The notes beneath the pieces were generated by a model that did no database searches, had not been told where the DNA came from, and worked only from the letters and a program-made list of their open reading frames with translations. DNA of 64,000 nt from Seriola aureovittata (Eukaryota; Chordata; Actinopteri; Carangiformes; Carangidae), in the NCBI RefSeq assembly GCF_021018895.1, contig NC_079373.1, positions 5,960,001 to 6,024,000 of the forward strand. Direction: 5' to 3'. Position numbers and translations under genes: made by a program. Positions 1 to 12,400 of the stretch are shown here, one piece after another (the stretch's first letter is position 1; each line of letters begins with the position of its first letter).

Positions 1-807
1 CTTAATGTGGAAGGGAATACATTCAACATGTTGGTGAAGCCTCCAGGATACAATGTTGTATATGCTATGGAAGTGAAAATGTTTGGCAAAGTTCGGTTGT
101 GAGTGAAGTGAGTGAAAATAATCTGATTCAGTACATTTAAACTTTGCAGTGTTTGGTATGTTTCTATATTCCAGTGTCAGCAGTACTTGTATCACCACAT
201 ACTAAATACCTCCCAGGAATATAAAACAGATACAGCACAGACAAACACACTGCTGGCCACTGACCTCCATTTATAATAAATTGTTAATAAACTGTTTATC
301 TCCCACCTTGGTGCTGCATGCCAGGATTGTGAGTCTTTATTTTCCTGAGATGTAGACTGCCTATTGTCAGTCCATGGGAAGATTAACCTTAGAGGAAACT
401 GAAGGACATGGCCATTTCCTTAATTACTTTTAATTAGGTGTAAGGAATAACGGTTCAACACAGTGTGTGTCTTTATTAAAGTTCTGAGAGTTTAGAGACT
501 GTTGAGATCTACACTGACTTGTTTTTAAAATGCATTCCTCCAAAGGCTGAATGAAAAAAAGTGAGTTTTTTACCTAATTTTTCTCTTAAAAAAATAAAAA
601 ATAAAAAAATAAATACTTTCCTTGCCTGCAGAGTATAATTTTTGAGAATACAAGCTTGTATACCCAATCTGTAGAGCCATTTCAAAGAACGGCAGCCTAC
701 GAAAATCCCCTCCGAGTCCCGAAACGAATATAAATATAACCTTATATGTCTTGTCAGCTGTGTGTGCTCTGTCAATATGTAGATTAAATGTTGTTTTCCT
801 TTTTCAG

Positions 808-847
808 AATTTTCACCATTGCTTATATGCATCAAATCTCTGAAATG
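808..847 (+). other. candidate short exon (weak)
   Basis: A 40-base segment sits between a pyrimidine-rich acceptor (TTGTTTTCCTTTTTCAG, ending at 807) and a fair donor (ATG|GTAAGA, at 848). One reading frame closes with TGA; the other two stay open, giving short peptides such as FTIAYMHQISEM. The segment is too short to judge coding potential and I do not recognise a protein. Acceptor and donor quality is the only support, and such pairs also occur by chance in AT-rich DNA. It could equally be a non-coding RNA exon or nothing. Confidence 0.15.
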
Positions 848-1084
848 GTAAGACCTTTTCTGGGGCTGTTAGCATTTTGAAGAAAGTGCCTATTATGCAA
901 TGTGTTTACGCTCAGGGGGGCTTCTCCCTGTATCCTCTTGAGTTTTCATCAGCTTGGAGGCAGTCAGAAGAATATGAAAATGGTCTGAACTGTGAATACT
1001 TCTCACTCAGCTTTGTGGCTCCTCGATGGCCAGGAGCTTGTGTTTTCCTGGAGAAGCCGAGCTGATATTTCCATTTTGTTTCAG

Positions 1085-1123
1085 ATTTATGTTCGATACT
1101 CTGTGGAGAAAACAAGTCGCCAG
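1085..1123 (+). other. possible exon-like segment (very weak)
   Basis: The acceptor is good (TTTCCATTTTGTTTCAG, ending at 1084) and 39 bases follow that read openly as IYVRYSVEKTSRQ before GTTGGA, a poor donor. The frame would be in phase with the upstream candidate at 808-847. I do not recognise the peptide. The weak donor and short length make chance the likelier explanation. Confidence 0.08.
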
Positions 1124-1652
1124 GTTGGAAATGGTTTAGAATCAGAGGCCCAAAACTAATCTTGATCTTGTCACAGGCTTAATTAAATTTTATTAATAAA
1201 TATTTGTTTATGACATGCATCCTTGGTTAAACCCTGAAGGAACTGGTAGATGATATATGTGGTGTTTATTCAGCGGAAGAAAGAGTGCTCAAAGTTTCTG
1301 GAGTTGTACTGTTGCCTCCCTCTAGATTTGTGCAGGTTTTTCAGCCACCTAGCCATGTGACTTAGAGAGAGAAGTTAATGGTTTCTAAGGTAAACTGCAA
1401 TGAATCTCATGCTGTGGTTCCAATTCCATACTTCACTGTATTCACTGTGTATGCACATGGTATTTCGTCACCCTTTTTTTGAAGTACTGTATGAAATCAA
1501 GTACTTTATCATCTTGTACAAATAAATAAGCTGTCAATCAAACACACTATTACCAACCAACAACATTTTTTTTTTCAAATATTGAATTCCTACCTTTTGT
1601 CTTTAAAGACTCGGTATTGCTGTTTTACCACCTGCAATTTGAATGTAATTTT

Positions 1653-1654
<2 letters not shown>

Positions 1655-1689
<35 letters not shown>
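1655..1689. repeat. poly-T tract (35 T)
   Basis: An uninterrupted run of 35 T, the longest homopolymer in the window. It may be the poly-A tail of a minus-strand retroposed sequence or simple slippage. I see no recognisable element body to its right (1690 onward) and no clear target duplication. Confidence 0.9.
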
Positions 1690-1690
<1 letters not shown>

Positions 1691-3470
1691 GAATTGAGGG
1701 AAGGTAGTGTTCATGAGCAGCACACTGAAATCAAATCATTTTTAGGTATGCATGCTTTTTAAGTACACATAATGTTCCAGAGTGAACACTCCGCATACTC
1801 AAAACCTGCTCAGAATAACTATGGAACTGGGACACACACAAGCTGTGTCTTAACACTTCTTTAATTCTCTCTGGGGCTTCCTCACCACCACCTTTTACTT
1901 TATTTTAATTCCATCCATCTGCAAGAAGCTCCTCAACATTTCTTTGCATTTTGTGACAATACTGTGCTGAGCTCACCTGCACAGAATTAGTGAAAGACCT
2001 AATTCATTGGTGCAACATAGACGCTAACTAAAGGCAGTGTTTTATTTAGATTACAGCAAAGAAATCTATAAAAATCATATATAAAATCCTGCAATTTCTT
2101 CAGTAAAATGTGTCACAATGCTTGTACAGTATATATGTAATACAAAACAAAAATCTTAGAACACACAAAATCTACAGTATATATGCAGAACTACCCTAGA
2201 TTGCATATTTATGACAGGATCTTCTTTTCCTGATTAGCCTGTGTGTAGGTGGCCATGACTAACTAAGGAAAAACACATATCTCAAGTCCCCTGGTCTACC
2301 CACAGCCCACACCAGCTAGAAGAAGAAAAAAAAAATAGCTGAGGGATTTGTTGCAGTTCCCCGAGCCCATTTTGTGGTTCGAGAGCTGTCACTGCTTCTT
2401 GATAGCAGTGCAGTATTAATTAGGCCACCTTTAGACCTGTATTTACTTCACCTTTCATGTTTTAATGGTGAAAAGATTTGTATTGTTGGCTTGTCACGAG
2501 CTGTTGTCAAATGAATGAACACTTTCATAGTTCATTAATCATGGAACATGTAGGCGGGAAACAGATTTGTACAATTTCTTCAGTAATTAAAAATTACATT
2601 TGGAAAATTCACCATGCTGTGTATGTGTCAGCAATTTAAATATTATACTTATCTTCTTTAAAGCTGCATTAGGTGCAGAAAGACTTAACTGTGTCAGTAA
2701 ACAATAGCTGTCTTATACATTTACTAAGTACTAATGGAAGCCTGAAAATATTTTATCTGAGACGGAGGAAGCTTTAGCCTTGAGATTCTTAACATCTCAA
2801 CCATTATTGGCCACAGTTTTATTACTTGAAGTGAGGAAGGACTTAAAGGCGCTACAATCTTCATTTCAACCGGAAAGACACAGGGGCACCAACCTCATTT
2901 CTGCCATCTCTAAGCTGTCTGACCCTTTAGGAGGGTAGGTCACCATGGCTATTCATCTCTTTCCTCTGATACAAAGCCCCTATCCCATCCCATCGCTGTC
3001 CCACCCTGCTCCACCACATCCCAGAACCTGTACCATGACTTGTTTAAATTCACACTACATCCTTGTACTTGTACACACCAGGCTGCATACAACAAACATT
3101 TAATTGTGGTAAAATGCAGTGATCCTGTGCAAAAAGTTGCAGTTGTTCATGCCTCTTTTTGAATATTGAAGGAACAGTGGCCATTTATTTTTTTGAACAA
3201 AGATCATTTTTCTGTATATTTATCCAAATGGATGAGCCCTGTATTGAGGTAACAGCTAGTTTTAGATATTTTTTCTTATTTCAATCGTTGTATATCATGT
3301 TGGTAACGGACAAGCGAGAATTAAAACGTGCACAAGCCCTTAAAGTCCTAGACAGGAAATTGCAGCAATACTATTATTGTGATACTTCTTGAATATAAAA
3401 TGTTGAGCTTAGACAACTCAATTCTGTTTCAGACAGACGTTTAGCGCATTAGATTATTCATAATGAAGCT
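1690..3470. other. unique AT-rich DNA
   Basis: No gene, RNA gene or recognised transposon. The short pyrimidine-rich stretch at 2970-3030 (many CCATCCCATCC-like words) is low complexity only. Confidence 0.5.
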
Positions 3471-3976
3471 CCTCCACCATTGAAGACCTTTGTTCAGCTC
3501 GGCTCCGAGCACATGAACAGAGCTTCAAGATCTGCTTCAAGCGGAGATTGTAGTCCATGTCCGAGGCTCCCCCTTTGCACAGTCCGCCTTTTCCTCCAAA
3601 CCTATTAAAGAATGGAATAAGCTCCCCATCAGTCTGACCCGCACAGACTTACATATTTTCTCTTGTGAAGTTAAAACACGGATTTTAAGTGACCAGTCTT
3701 GTCAGCATTCATTTGAGCATCACTCTGATGATCTGTTTTCATAACCCTTGATGCATGTCCCTTGAATATGAATATTCTTGTGTGGGTGTGGTTCTGAACA
3801 GGACGTTGGCTTACTTGTAGTTGTGAGGTTGAGTTTTGCTCAACCTGCCCAGGGACTGCAGATGGAAATTAGCTAGTAGCTAAATGTGTGTGAACAATCT
3901 TTTCTCATTTTTGTGATTAATGTATTTTGTACTTCATCATTGATATGAATAAACTTAAACATATATATATATATAT
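3471..3976 (+). mobile_element. 3' end of a non-LTR retrotransposon (LINE), truncated
   Basis: An open frame from 3517 to the TAA at 3742-3744 (75 codons, no start Met needed) ends in a segment like the C-terminus of fish LINE reverse-transcriptase proteins: AFSSKPIKEWNKLPISL, then a short tail with KTRIL. The W-N-x-L-P core followed by a hydrophobic/basic tail is typical of that position. About 215 bases of 3' UTR follow, ending in ATGAATAAACTTAAAC and an (AT)8 tract at 3961-3976, as expected for a LINE 3' terminus. Everything upstream of the last ~75 codons is missing, so this is a dead 5'-truncated insertion. Clade assignment needs a repeat-library search. Confidence 0.75.
3961..3976. repeat. 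(AT)8 microsatellite at LINE terminus
   Basis: Eight AT units directly follow the LINE 3' UTR. Short simple-repeat tails at the end of the element are common in fish non-LTR retrotransposons, so this is probably the tail rather than an independent microsatellite. Confidence 0.85.
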
Positions 3977-4617
3977 CCAAAAAAATTGCAGCTTTTGAGA
4001 TCTGGATATTGCAAATGGCCACATTGCAAATTTGATAATATTAATTGTTCAGCCCTAATATATACATATACTTTCTATATATGTTTATAAAAATAAAATT
4101 CATTGCTTAGGACTGCAACACAATCTGCTCTGGATAACAGTTATGTAGTAAACACATCATCTTAGTCAATATTGTTTCAGGTGTGTAGCACGTTGACTGG
4201 TATCATGGTGTGTTTGCGTTTTAGAAAATCAAATTCAAGATGGCAAAAAAATCAAAATCAAAAAAAAATCAGACATTGTACACTAAAGCCATGACAGAGG
4301 CCATGACTGGGACGCTTTAACAGAACAGAGCCATTATTCAAGTTATTAATAACAACTGTGGTTGTTCCTACTATGACAATGCAACATGTCTGCAGTGAGA
4401 GAGGTCTGTTCAGGCAGCCGACATTATTAGCTTGATTGATGCTACTCATCAGTGCAGCAATCAGACACATCCGGCACACATTAGCTGTTGCTTCCCAATA
4501 GCTTCACCTCTTAAAGACAGTTTCAAAGTAACACTGGCACATTTAAAGAGCAAATATGTCACTGACTTTATTTAAAGTAACTTAATTAATTTAAGTCCAC
4601 CATTACATTATTTCAAA

Positions 4618-4638
4618 TTTTTTTTTTTTTTTTTTTTT
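4618..4638. repeat. poly-T tract (21 T)
   Basis: Uninterrupted T run with no recognisable element attached. Confidence 0.9.
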
Positions 4639-4840
4639 AAACCATGTATGATTCTTTTAAATGGACAGCAAAGGAATAGTTTGACATTTGGGAGGCGCAC
4701 ATATTAACACTAATTCTCATTTTTAAATCCATTAACAATTATATTTGTTTTAAAGGGTGGTATGCACTGCAAATATTTCTTGGAGAATAAAGAAGTGTAG
4801 TGAATGTGTGCAGCTTCATGAACTTATGTCATTGCAGTGA

Positions 4841-4918
4841 GGTTGCCAGATTTGGTACCATCCTGCCTCTACTGGGACTTATACCACAACATGGTCTCAC
4901 TGAGCATATCTGGCAACC
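4841..4918. repeat. short inverted repeat GGTTGCCAGA / TCTGGCAACC
   Basis: A perfect 10-base inverted pair (4841-4850 and 4909-4918) with a 58-base spacer. The words GTTGCCAGAT and ATCTGGCAACCTGC recur at the ends of some fish dispersed repeats as I remember them, so this may be a very small decayed inverted-repeat element. Chance cannot be excluded. Confidence 0.35.
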
Positions 4919-5587
4919 TGCTCTGTACCTGGAGATGCTGCTGGGTACATCCATCCTAAAGCAAATAAGTAAAAATATATTTTTTAAAGATAAAATAATT
5001 GTTGCTGCACCATCATGTCTTAAGACTTTTCTCAACATACAGCATTTTGATGACATTACGGCAGTTAGGCTTAAGGTTTGAGCACTGGTGCAGAAATAGG
5101 AATATTAATGCTCAGAAAGCACTGTGAATCTCCTAAGGCCTGCGCAGCATATAGAGCAGATACAACCCTGCTCTCTGCACATGAGGATTTTATTGTGTAA
5201 TTCTACATCAAGGATCCTTGTCTTTTCCTTGGTGGTTGGAAATACTGACATGTGTTAATGCATGTAAAGCCTGTATTAGCATTTCCATAAACTTAGTGAT
5301 GTGCAGTGAAAACATACAGATAGCATTCATTCACGAATCCAGCTGCACTCCATTTCCAACATGAGGTTTGATGACGTACAGTCCAGCACGTTGTCATTGC
5401 CCTGTCATGATGGAAGAAATGTTGTATATGGTTTATAAATTATCCAGGACTGTGACACTGGTTACACATTTAATGGGGTGGAAGACAAGAAGTAGGGAGA
5501 GTGATTAAAAATGAATAGCATTGAGTGTTTAATTTTGAATCAGATTAAAAGCTCCTGCACTAAGTAGTTTGTATAGCAAATACATGG

Positions 5588-5614
5588 ATATATATATATA
5601 TATATATATATATA
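5588..5614. repeat. (AT)13 microsatellite
   Basis: Perfect alternating AT run of 27 bases. Confidence 0.95.
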
Positions 5615-6499
5615 GTTCATTGTGTAGATCATGTTAAGCAGTGTAAAGGAAAACACAAAATTTGAACATGATGTATGTTGCAGAATCCTATGATTAGTTG
5701 CTGCTACAGGAAAGTGACTCACTCAGGTGTCCTTATTTTAATTTATTTTTTCCTACAAGTTGAAAAAAATTACAATTTTCTAATGTGTCAAAAGAAGAAA
5801 GTCCTTGAACTTTTCACTCTATCAGAAAAATCTCTGAAAGAAGAACCTAGCAAATAACGACATTCTGTAAAAAATAGACAGAGATTGCAAGTTGCTGTCA
5901 GCAGAAAGTCCTTCAAACTAATTGGCAAAACAGGCAGTTTGTCACTACCTTGTAAAATGACTGATATTACCAGTTCTAATGTGCTGCCCTTGTGGTTAAG
6001 GGAAAGACGACGGCAGGCGACCAGATGTGCACACTCATGTGTCCCATCCTCTTTAAGTGAATTTGTCTGTAGGTTTTTTTTTTAACCATTCGAACAAATG
6101 ATTTTTCTCAAGGCTCGGTGTTAGTTTTGCAGTTGGTGAGTCTTTGAGTGGGTTCTTCATCCTCTGGCTGGGCACATGACCTCTTCAGTCCAACGAGCAC
6201 CCAATCCTCCGTCCCCTGTAAAGCCGCTCACTGACCATGAGCAGCAGAGCGTTCGTCTCCTCAACAATTTCCTCCAGCCTCCAATATGCAGCTTGTTCCC
6301 CACTCTTCCTTTTGTGGAATGTGGTTTAAAAAAGCACAACATTATCCACATGCCTTGCAGTGTTTTAATTTTTGACTTGTATCAAGCGTTCCAAATCTAT
6401 TATTTTTTCTTTATTTCCATGGTTTATTATGTTAGGAATCACATTACTGTATTGCATTGTTTTCTATCCTATTCTGTAGCAAAATAGACAATACCATAT

Positions 6500-6910
6500 C
6501 TATGCTGCACAGTCCTCAGCATTTGTCAGTGTCCACTGAAGCGGCAGTCATGCATGGCAGGATGAAACTGAAAGTGACCTCATTCTCGTCCTCAAAATAC
6601 CGCAGGGGCGGCCCCCTGTCTTGACGCGATAAAAAGTCTGCAGGGTGTCGCCCTGGTGAGTTCTCAAATGACAGAATCTAATTCTCAGCACATCAGTCAA
6701 GAGGGGCACAGGAGGGATCCCACTGTGCAGCGGGCACTGGTGAAGGTAGCACAATTAGCTGGAGAGGTCTGATTTCCCCCCCTCTCTTTGTCCTCGTGGC
6801 CTTTCCTCACCCTGGCAGTCGACTTCCACGCGGGTCAGGGTTCAGTTCTGTGAAATGTCTGCCAATGGGCTGTGAGGGTCTCCAGGGGAAGACATGACGT
6901 TTCTGTGATA
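6500..6910. other. GC-richer block, possible conserved non-coding element
   Basis: This block is visibly richer in G+C and in CpG than its AT-rich flanks and has no simple repeats or recognised transposon words. No frame on either strand is open across it with plausible splice sites. Composition alone suggests constraint, either an enhancer-like element or decayed coding sequence, but composition is weak evidence. Confidence 0.25.
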
Positions 6911-9300
6911 TATCCAGAGATATGGCCTTTACTGCAAACTGCACTGGAAGGTGCCTTAATCTTTTTCTTAAGAGCATGTTTCTAATTCTGATATAATTTT
7001 AGTTTCAAAAATCATGTTGGAACCAGTTTGTGTTGCTGCTGCTCCACGACAGAATGGCCTCAAATCAGTGCATGTTTTTAAGAAACACCTCAGCTCCTTA
7101 TTTTCATACATTTTCTTCTTTGTGATTTATTTCCTCTTTCGTTTCTAACTTATAACTTCTGTCTTTCTCTTTGAGTGACACCTCAAAAATGAGCAGAAAC
7201 CTTAACCTGTAGTTGATGTCTTTTTCTCAAAACATATCTTACATAAAATACATTTCTCCCTGTAGCGGTACTGAAATGGCTTCAGAAGTATCCCTTAAAC
7301 AGTAGCCATGCTAATTTTATTGGCATTTCAGTCCATCATAATCCCATTTACACCTGGTATTAACATCTAGACAAGGAAAAATCCATGTTAATTAAACACA
7401 TTACAGTCACAGAACACATTACAATCAGAATGTGATTGGATCAGCCACGTCTGTACACCTGCTGTGTGTACAGTTTGTCTTATGACAAAAAGCTAAAAAT
7501 TAGCTAACAGCTTCCTGCATCTCAACTGCCTGTCAAAAAAAGCACAGGTGGTTCCTTCGATGGCAAAGGAACAATAACAGCCCATACAGAGTCTCAAAGT
7601 ACCACTATCACATTATTTTAGCAAGGCTACCACAAAGTATCTAATGGATGTCTTTAGCTGTCTCGACTTTTGCCACGTCATAGACCCTGAGGAGTTTCCG
7701 TTGTATAGCAATGACCCCATGATCAGTTCCATACAGATTGCATGTTAATACGGATTATAAATGAGGTCTGTCATTCATAAATAACTGAGAAAAACTGAGC
7801 AGATAACGTTTGGGATGAGAGTCTGAAGTGTAGTTTTTCTTCTTTTTTTTTTTTTTTTCTTTTCTTCATAACAGTATTGTTACTATTAAGGAAAATCCTT
7901 TACTCAAGTCCCAGAAAGATAAGAAACTTGGGTGAACAGAAACCTGACTCTTAGAATTTGTTGTTCCTGACTCTTATTATTTTCCTATTCATTTCTTGTC
8001 CATGTTTGTATCTCATAATTATTATTATTACCCATTAAATTATATAAGAAAATGAATGAATTGCAGTTTGGTGCATCAGAGCAAACAGGTTTTTGGAGTG
8101 GTGCATTTGTTTGTTATTTCCGTAATCAAAATTGATTCTGTTATCATCCTTCAGAGAGAGTTCGTTGAATCTAGTGGCAAAATTATTTTTCCAACAATAA
8201 AGAACTATTTCTTGCTGAACAATGTGCAAATAATACATTTCTCTGGTAATCTTTAGAAATTGGTAGCGGCATGGACAAGTTGACATCTGGGGTCTTCTGT
8301 TGTTGAATAAATAATGCTCCGTGATCAAAACTTAACACCTCAAAATGGCCATGAGCTGAAAAAAAGAAAAGCCTTCCCACAGACATCCCTCCCACAAAAC
8401 ACTCATTTGAAATTAGTTTCACAGCAAACCTGATTTAGTGTTGCATCAGTTGCTTCAGTTTTCACAGGGAAATCATTTGTTTTCTGTTGCAACACTTATT
8501 AGCACAGCACAAGCAAAACTCTTATCCCTGCAACCTCCTTTGCTTCAGCCCTGTAAAAATGTTAAAAACAGAGAAGACGGGTTTTATAACAATGATAAAT
8601 GTGCGTTCTCACTTGCAATGAGATGCAGTTGGTGCGGCACAAACAAGCCTCTCGAGATCGGTCTCAGCTGGTATTAAGGCCTTCAAATGAATACAGATCA
8701 GAGGTTGAAACAGATCTGACAGGTGTCTAAAGAAGCAGCTGGTGCCAGCTTTTGCCTGTTGCAGCGTGTACATCCATAAACAGTGATTACTGGGGGATTA
8801 GGATGGAAAATTGTGGAATATTTGTGAGTATTGTATGAACTTCAGTGATGCCACTTGTGAAGTCTATGAAATTTAAGAAACATATCAAGATGACTGCTTG
8901 GTTTTTGACTGATCATGCAAACACCTGTAGTGATTAAAAACCCAAAATAAATCCATTCCAGTGTCACGGTGCACCCGAAGATACAAGACATTGTGACGTC
9001 GCTCTCAAAGTGAAAATAAAATGAGGCTCTTCAGTCACGGGGCACGTGTAGGAATCAATATCTGAGGAAATAACAAACCCCCCAAAGAGTATATTTAGCC
9101 ACATGCAACCTGACATCTGTTGTGCTAACAGCCAGAGAGAGACTTGCTACCCACATTCCCCTGTGTTCAACTTCAAATGGAATCAATTACTTGAATGTTT
9201 GCTTTCTGGTGTACAAAGTGGTATGAGGCAACAGACCTTACCACATTGTTTCCTTCTGCTTCCCTGAAGATAACTTTGGAGCAAGAATTTGAAAGTTGGA
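6911..9300. other. AT-rich DNA, no gene
   Basis: Includes a 16-T run at 7843-7858 and a possible piece of a MITE family near 7345-7480. Around 7065-7130 one frame resembles the last residues of a LINE protein (VFKKHLSSLFS), which is too little to call. The rest is unremarkable. Confidence 0.45.
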
Positions 9301-9307
9301 GGAAAAG

Positions 9308-9325
9308 AAAAAAAAAAAAAAAAAA
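9308..9325. repeat. poly-A tract (18 A)
   Basis: Uninterrupted A run followed by a C/T-rich stretch to about 9370. Both are low complexity. Confidence 0.9.
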
Positions 9326-9419
9326 GAAGTCCAGTCCACTTCCTCCCTCTCTGCTCCCTCCTCTCCTTACCAGGTTGAAATGTGTGCATGGGCTAGGCTT
9401 AAATAAATGTAATTAATTT

Positions 9420-12400
9420 TGGATCTTTTATGCACAAAGCAGCTCTGCTTGCTCAGTCTAACTGTAACTAAAACATGCATCAGCAAAATTAATTTTGCTT
9501 TGCTTTTCAGCACAAATTACCAACATAGCAACAAACAAACACAGTGTGATATGTACAGTGGGCAGTCAAGCCTCTGTATCGGCTAGTCAGTGTAGCTCCA
9601 TTAGCATGGGACAAAACAACACAAAACTTTTACAAAAACAATACTCTAGATCTGCCTGCTCATTTTTATTTTAGACATTCTCCAGAAAAAAGTTTGCTTG
9701 TTAATCACACATATGTGAAAGCGTTATCTACCCAACACTTCACTTCCAGACTTCACTTCAGGTGAACACTAATAATAAGCAATGACAGTTGCTTGCCAAT
9801 ATAAGCTAATCAAAATTTATTGTAATCCTAACATTGTTTGTTTCATATCACCTCTTCAGTGGACACCAAGAGATTACTGGTTCCATTTGACTCAGAATTC
9901 AACACAGTATTAACACAGCATATTGATAGAGACTGTATCTCTCTCGTTAATCAAAAATACTTCCCTGGCTACAGGAGTGTTTGCTTGTTTTCAATACAGA
10001 GAGAGAGAAGAAAACACTGATTCTGGTCTCTACAGCATGTGTTCCTAGATCTCTCTTCCCTCTATACCCTGTATGTCTTTCCAAATAAATGAATTCATTG
10101 ATTAATTAAGTAATAAACCAAATTAAACATAATGGAGCTTTTGGTGACTTTTTAATTGAACGTAAAATGTCTCCTTATAGGGCATAAAGGGATATGAAGA
10201 GGTCTTCTAGGTCAAACTGCACTATGTCGAGCGCAAGTATACAGCTGGCATCTCCCTCTGAGAAACTGCATCATCAGACCTTCAGTGCAAGCTTTGCTGT
10301 TGTTTTGATCTTATCACTGGCAAAACGATGATGCCTGGCTTGTTCTTTTGAAACAACAGCCAACAAGCTAGTTTTAAACTAAACCGAGTAAATAAATGAG
10401 CTGTTGTTTGTTTGCCCCCATCCTTTTACTACATAACTGTACAAATACAAAGTTAGGTTAGATTTATTTACTCAGTAAGTCTCATCAAGATCGAGAGATT
10501 TCTTTTACAACAGAAACCGGAGAACAATTTACACCATAACACTAGTCATCACACACATGCACAAATTAAAACACATGAATATAATCAGATATATCAGCAA
10601 GTAGAGCCTTAAAGACCCTCAGAGGAACGGTTGTCTCTAAGTCTCTAGTAAAAAGCCAAAAAGGAGGCTACAGTTAGTGACTAGACGGGCCACAGCTAGC
10701 TGGTTAGCGTGCTAACTTCAGTAGAAGAAAAGTCATGATACAGACAAGAGTTAACGTCACAGATGTTATTTGGCACACAGCTATAAGATTTACTATTCTG
10801 TTGTGAAGACATGATTAGATGGAAGCATGCTTATGTTTTGAAATGGGAGAGCAAACCTGGAAAGATATATTTAATAATATATCTTAAAAAATACTTAAAA
10901 TAGATTTCCTGCACTTTTATACCAGCTAACCTCCTGGATTAAGTTAAGTAACAGCCCTTGTACTAGATTAGTTAGACTGAAGTGCTGTGAAAACCAAGAA
11001 TGCTTGAAGAACTGGATCAGGACAGGAAGTGATCATTTGAAGAATTTCTGTTTCTACTACTAGACCATCTTCAAGCTCAAACAAGACTAATAATTTATAT
11101 AAATGAAATAGTCTTCCAACACATCACAGTATGATCCGGATGATTAAACCTGGTCAAACAAATGTTAAACCTGAGGGTTGCCATTCTCAACACTCACAGG
11201 GTCATCTTCAAAGTCTAACAACTAACAAAGTACAAAATGAATGAAATGGACTCATAACAACTAATGTCACCTGTTTATTTTACTCTCAGGTGTTAGTGGC
11301 AGCTAAGCGTCACTAGCTGGTAGTTGTAATGTTATACAGGAATCAATAATCACAACTTCAAAAGCAGATCATTTACCCTACATTATCTCGGATCAAGGAC
11401 TATTGTAATGCAGACAAACTGTGCTCTGATGTTCAGACTTTATCCAGTGTGCACAGAAAGCCTCACATATATAATATTTCTTCATGGAGGAGGCTCTGCT
11501 TCTTCTTTGATTAATCATGTTCACCAAAAATGTGAAATCATATTACTATAAAAACAATATTGAGGCACAATTACATTCATGATTTTGTATAGGCATACTA
11601 ACCTAAAAAGCTCTTGTTGAATCATGACACAGACAGAGCGTCACCGTAACCATAGTAACTCACTCACACACCTGCCTGCGTGCGCACGGCGCGAGAGGAG
11701 CAGCAGCATGGGAATAAATTAGCCCATATAAAATAAACGACAATAACAGATTTCTCACTATCCCCTGATGGTCTGAATAATTCGCTGCTGCTCGGTCTTG
11801 TCTTTCACTGCGACGTTATCAGTTATCAAATAGTTTTTCACGCTCCACTTTCAAACTGTATTTCGGTTTCTCTAATAGAAATGTCCAGATGCCCCAAGGG
11901 AGGGGAGAGAACATGTCTACTTCACCAAGGAAACACAGCTCAGTAAATACTCACAAGATGTTAGCTAACTAAGAGATCAACCTTTGAGCAAAACAATTTG
12001 AGTGAACGTGATATGAGCGCTGTGAAGAGATTACGTGCCTGCAGCATCTGATGACGTGATGAGTGATAGCAGTCGCCTATAGAGCTCGTTGTTAACATCG
12101 GTTAGGTGTAGAAATCACCTCAAACATCTCTCTTTGTAGTCTGCAGAATTACTCATCAAGACCCATATGCTGTTAGAGGTACGGGAAGCTTTAAAAAAAA
12201 AAAATAAGTGTGATATGATGATCTGACTTTGAGGGAGACGGAGTTCAGCTCCGGCTGGATCCGATTTGGACGAGAGGAGGCGGGGCTCAGACCAATTTAA
12301 CCCCCGCTAATTCGGCTAATCTGGGGACTTCATTGGAAAATGATGGCATTCATGAATCAAATCACATTCCTTGTCTTGTAATGTACAAGCCACAGTTATG

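Larger units (their letters stand above)
1..1654. other. AT-rich DNA without recognised gene
   Basis: Apart from the two weak exon-like segments at 0.8 and 1.1 kb, this stretch holds only short A/T-rich low-complexity DNA, for example around 575-612. Open frames in it are short, overlap on both strands, and look like chance. Confidence 0.5.
3977..6499. other. AT-rich DNA with simple repeats
   Basis: Contains a 21-T run, an AT microsatellite and a short inverted pair, listed separately. No open frame is convincing. The open frame around 6176-6487 shows no acceptor/donor pair and no recognised domain. Confidence 0.5.

Noticed and set aside
6176..6487. A proline- and serine-rich open frame of 103 codons
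   Set aside because: No acceptor or donor fits, no family resemblance, and the second half is AT-driven hydrophobic sequence.
7050..7130. LINE C-terminal remnant (VFKKHLSSLFS)
   Set aside because: Too short; no W-N-x-L-P core upstream and no identifiable 3' UTR.
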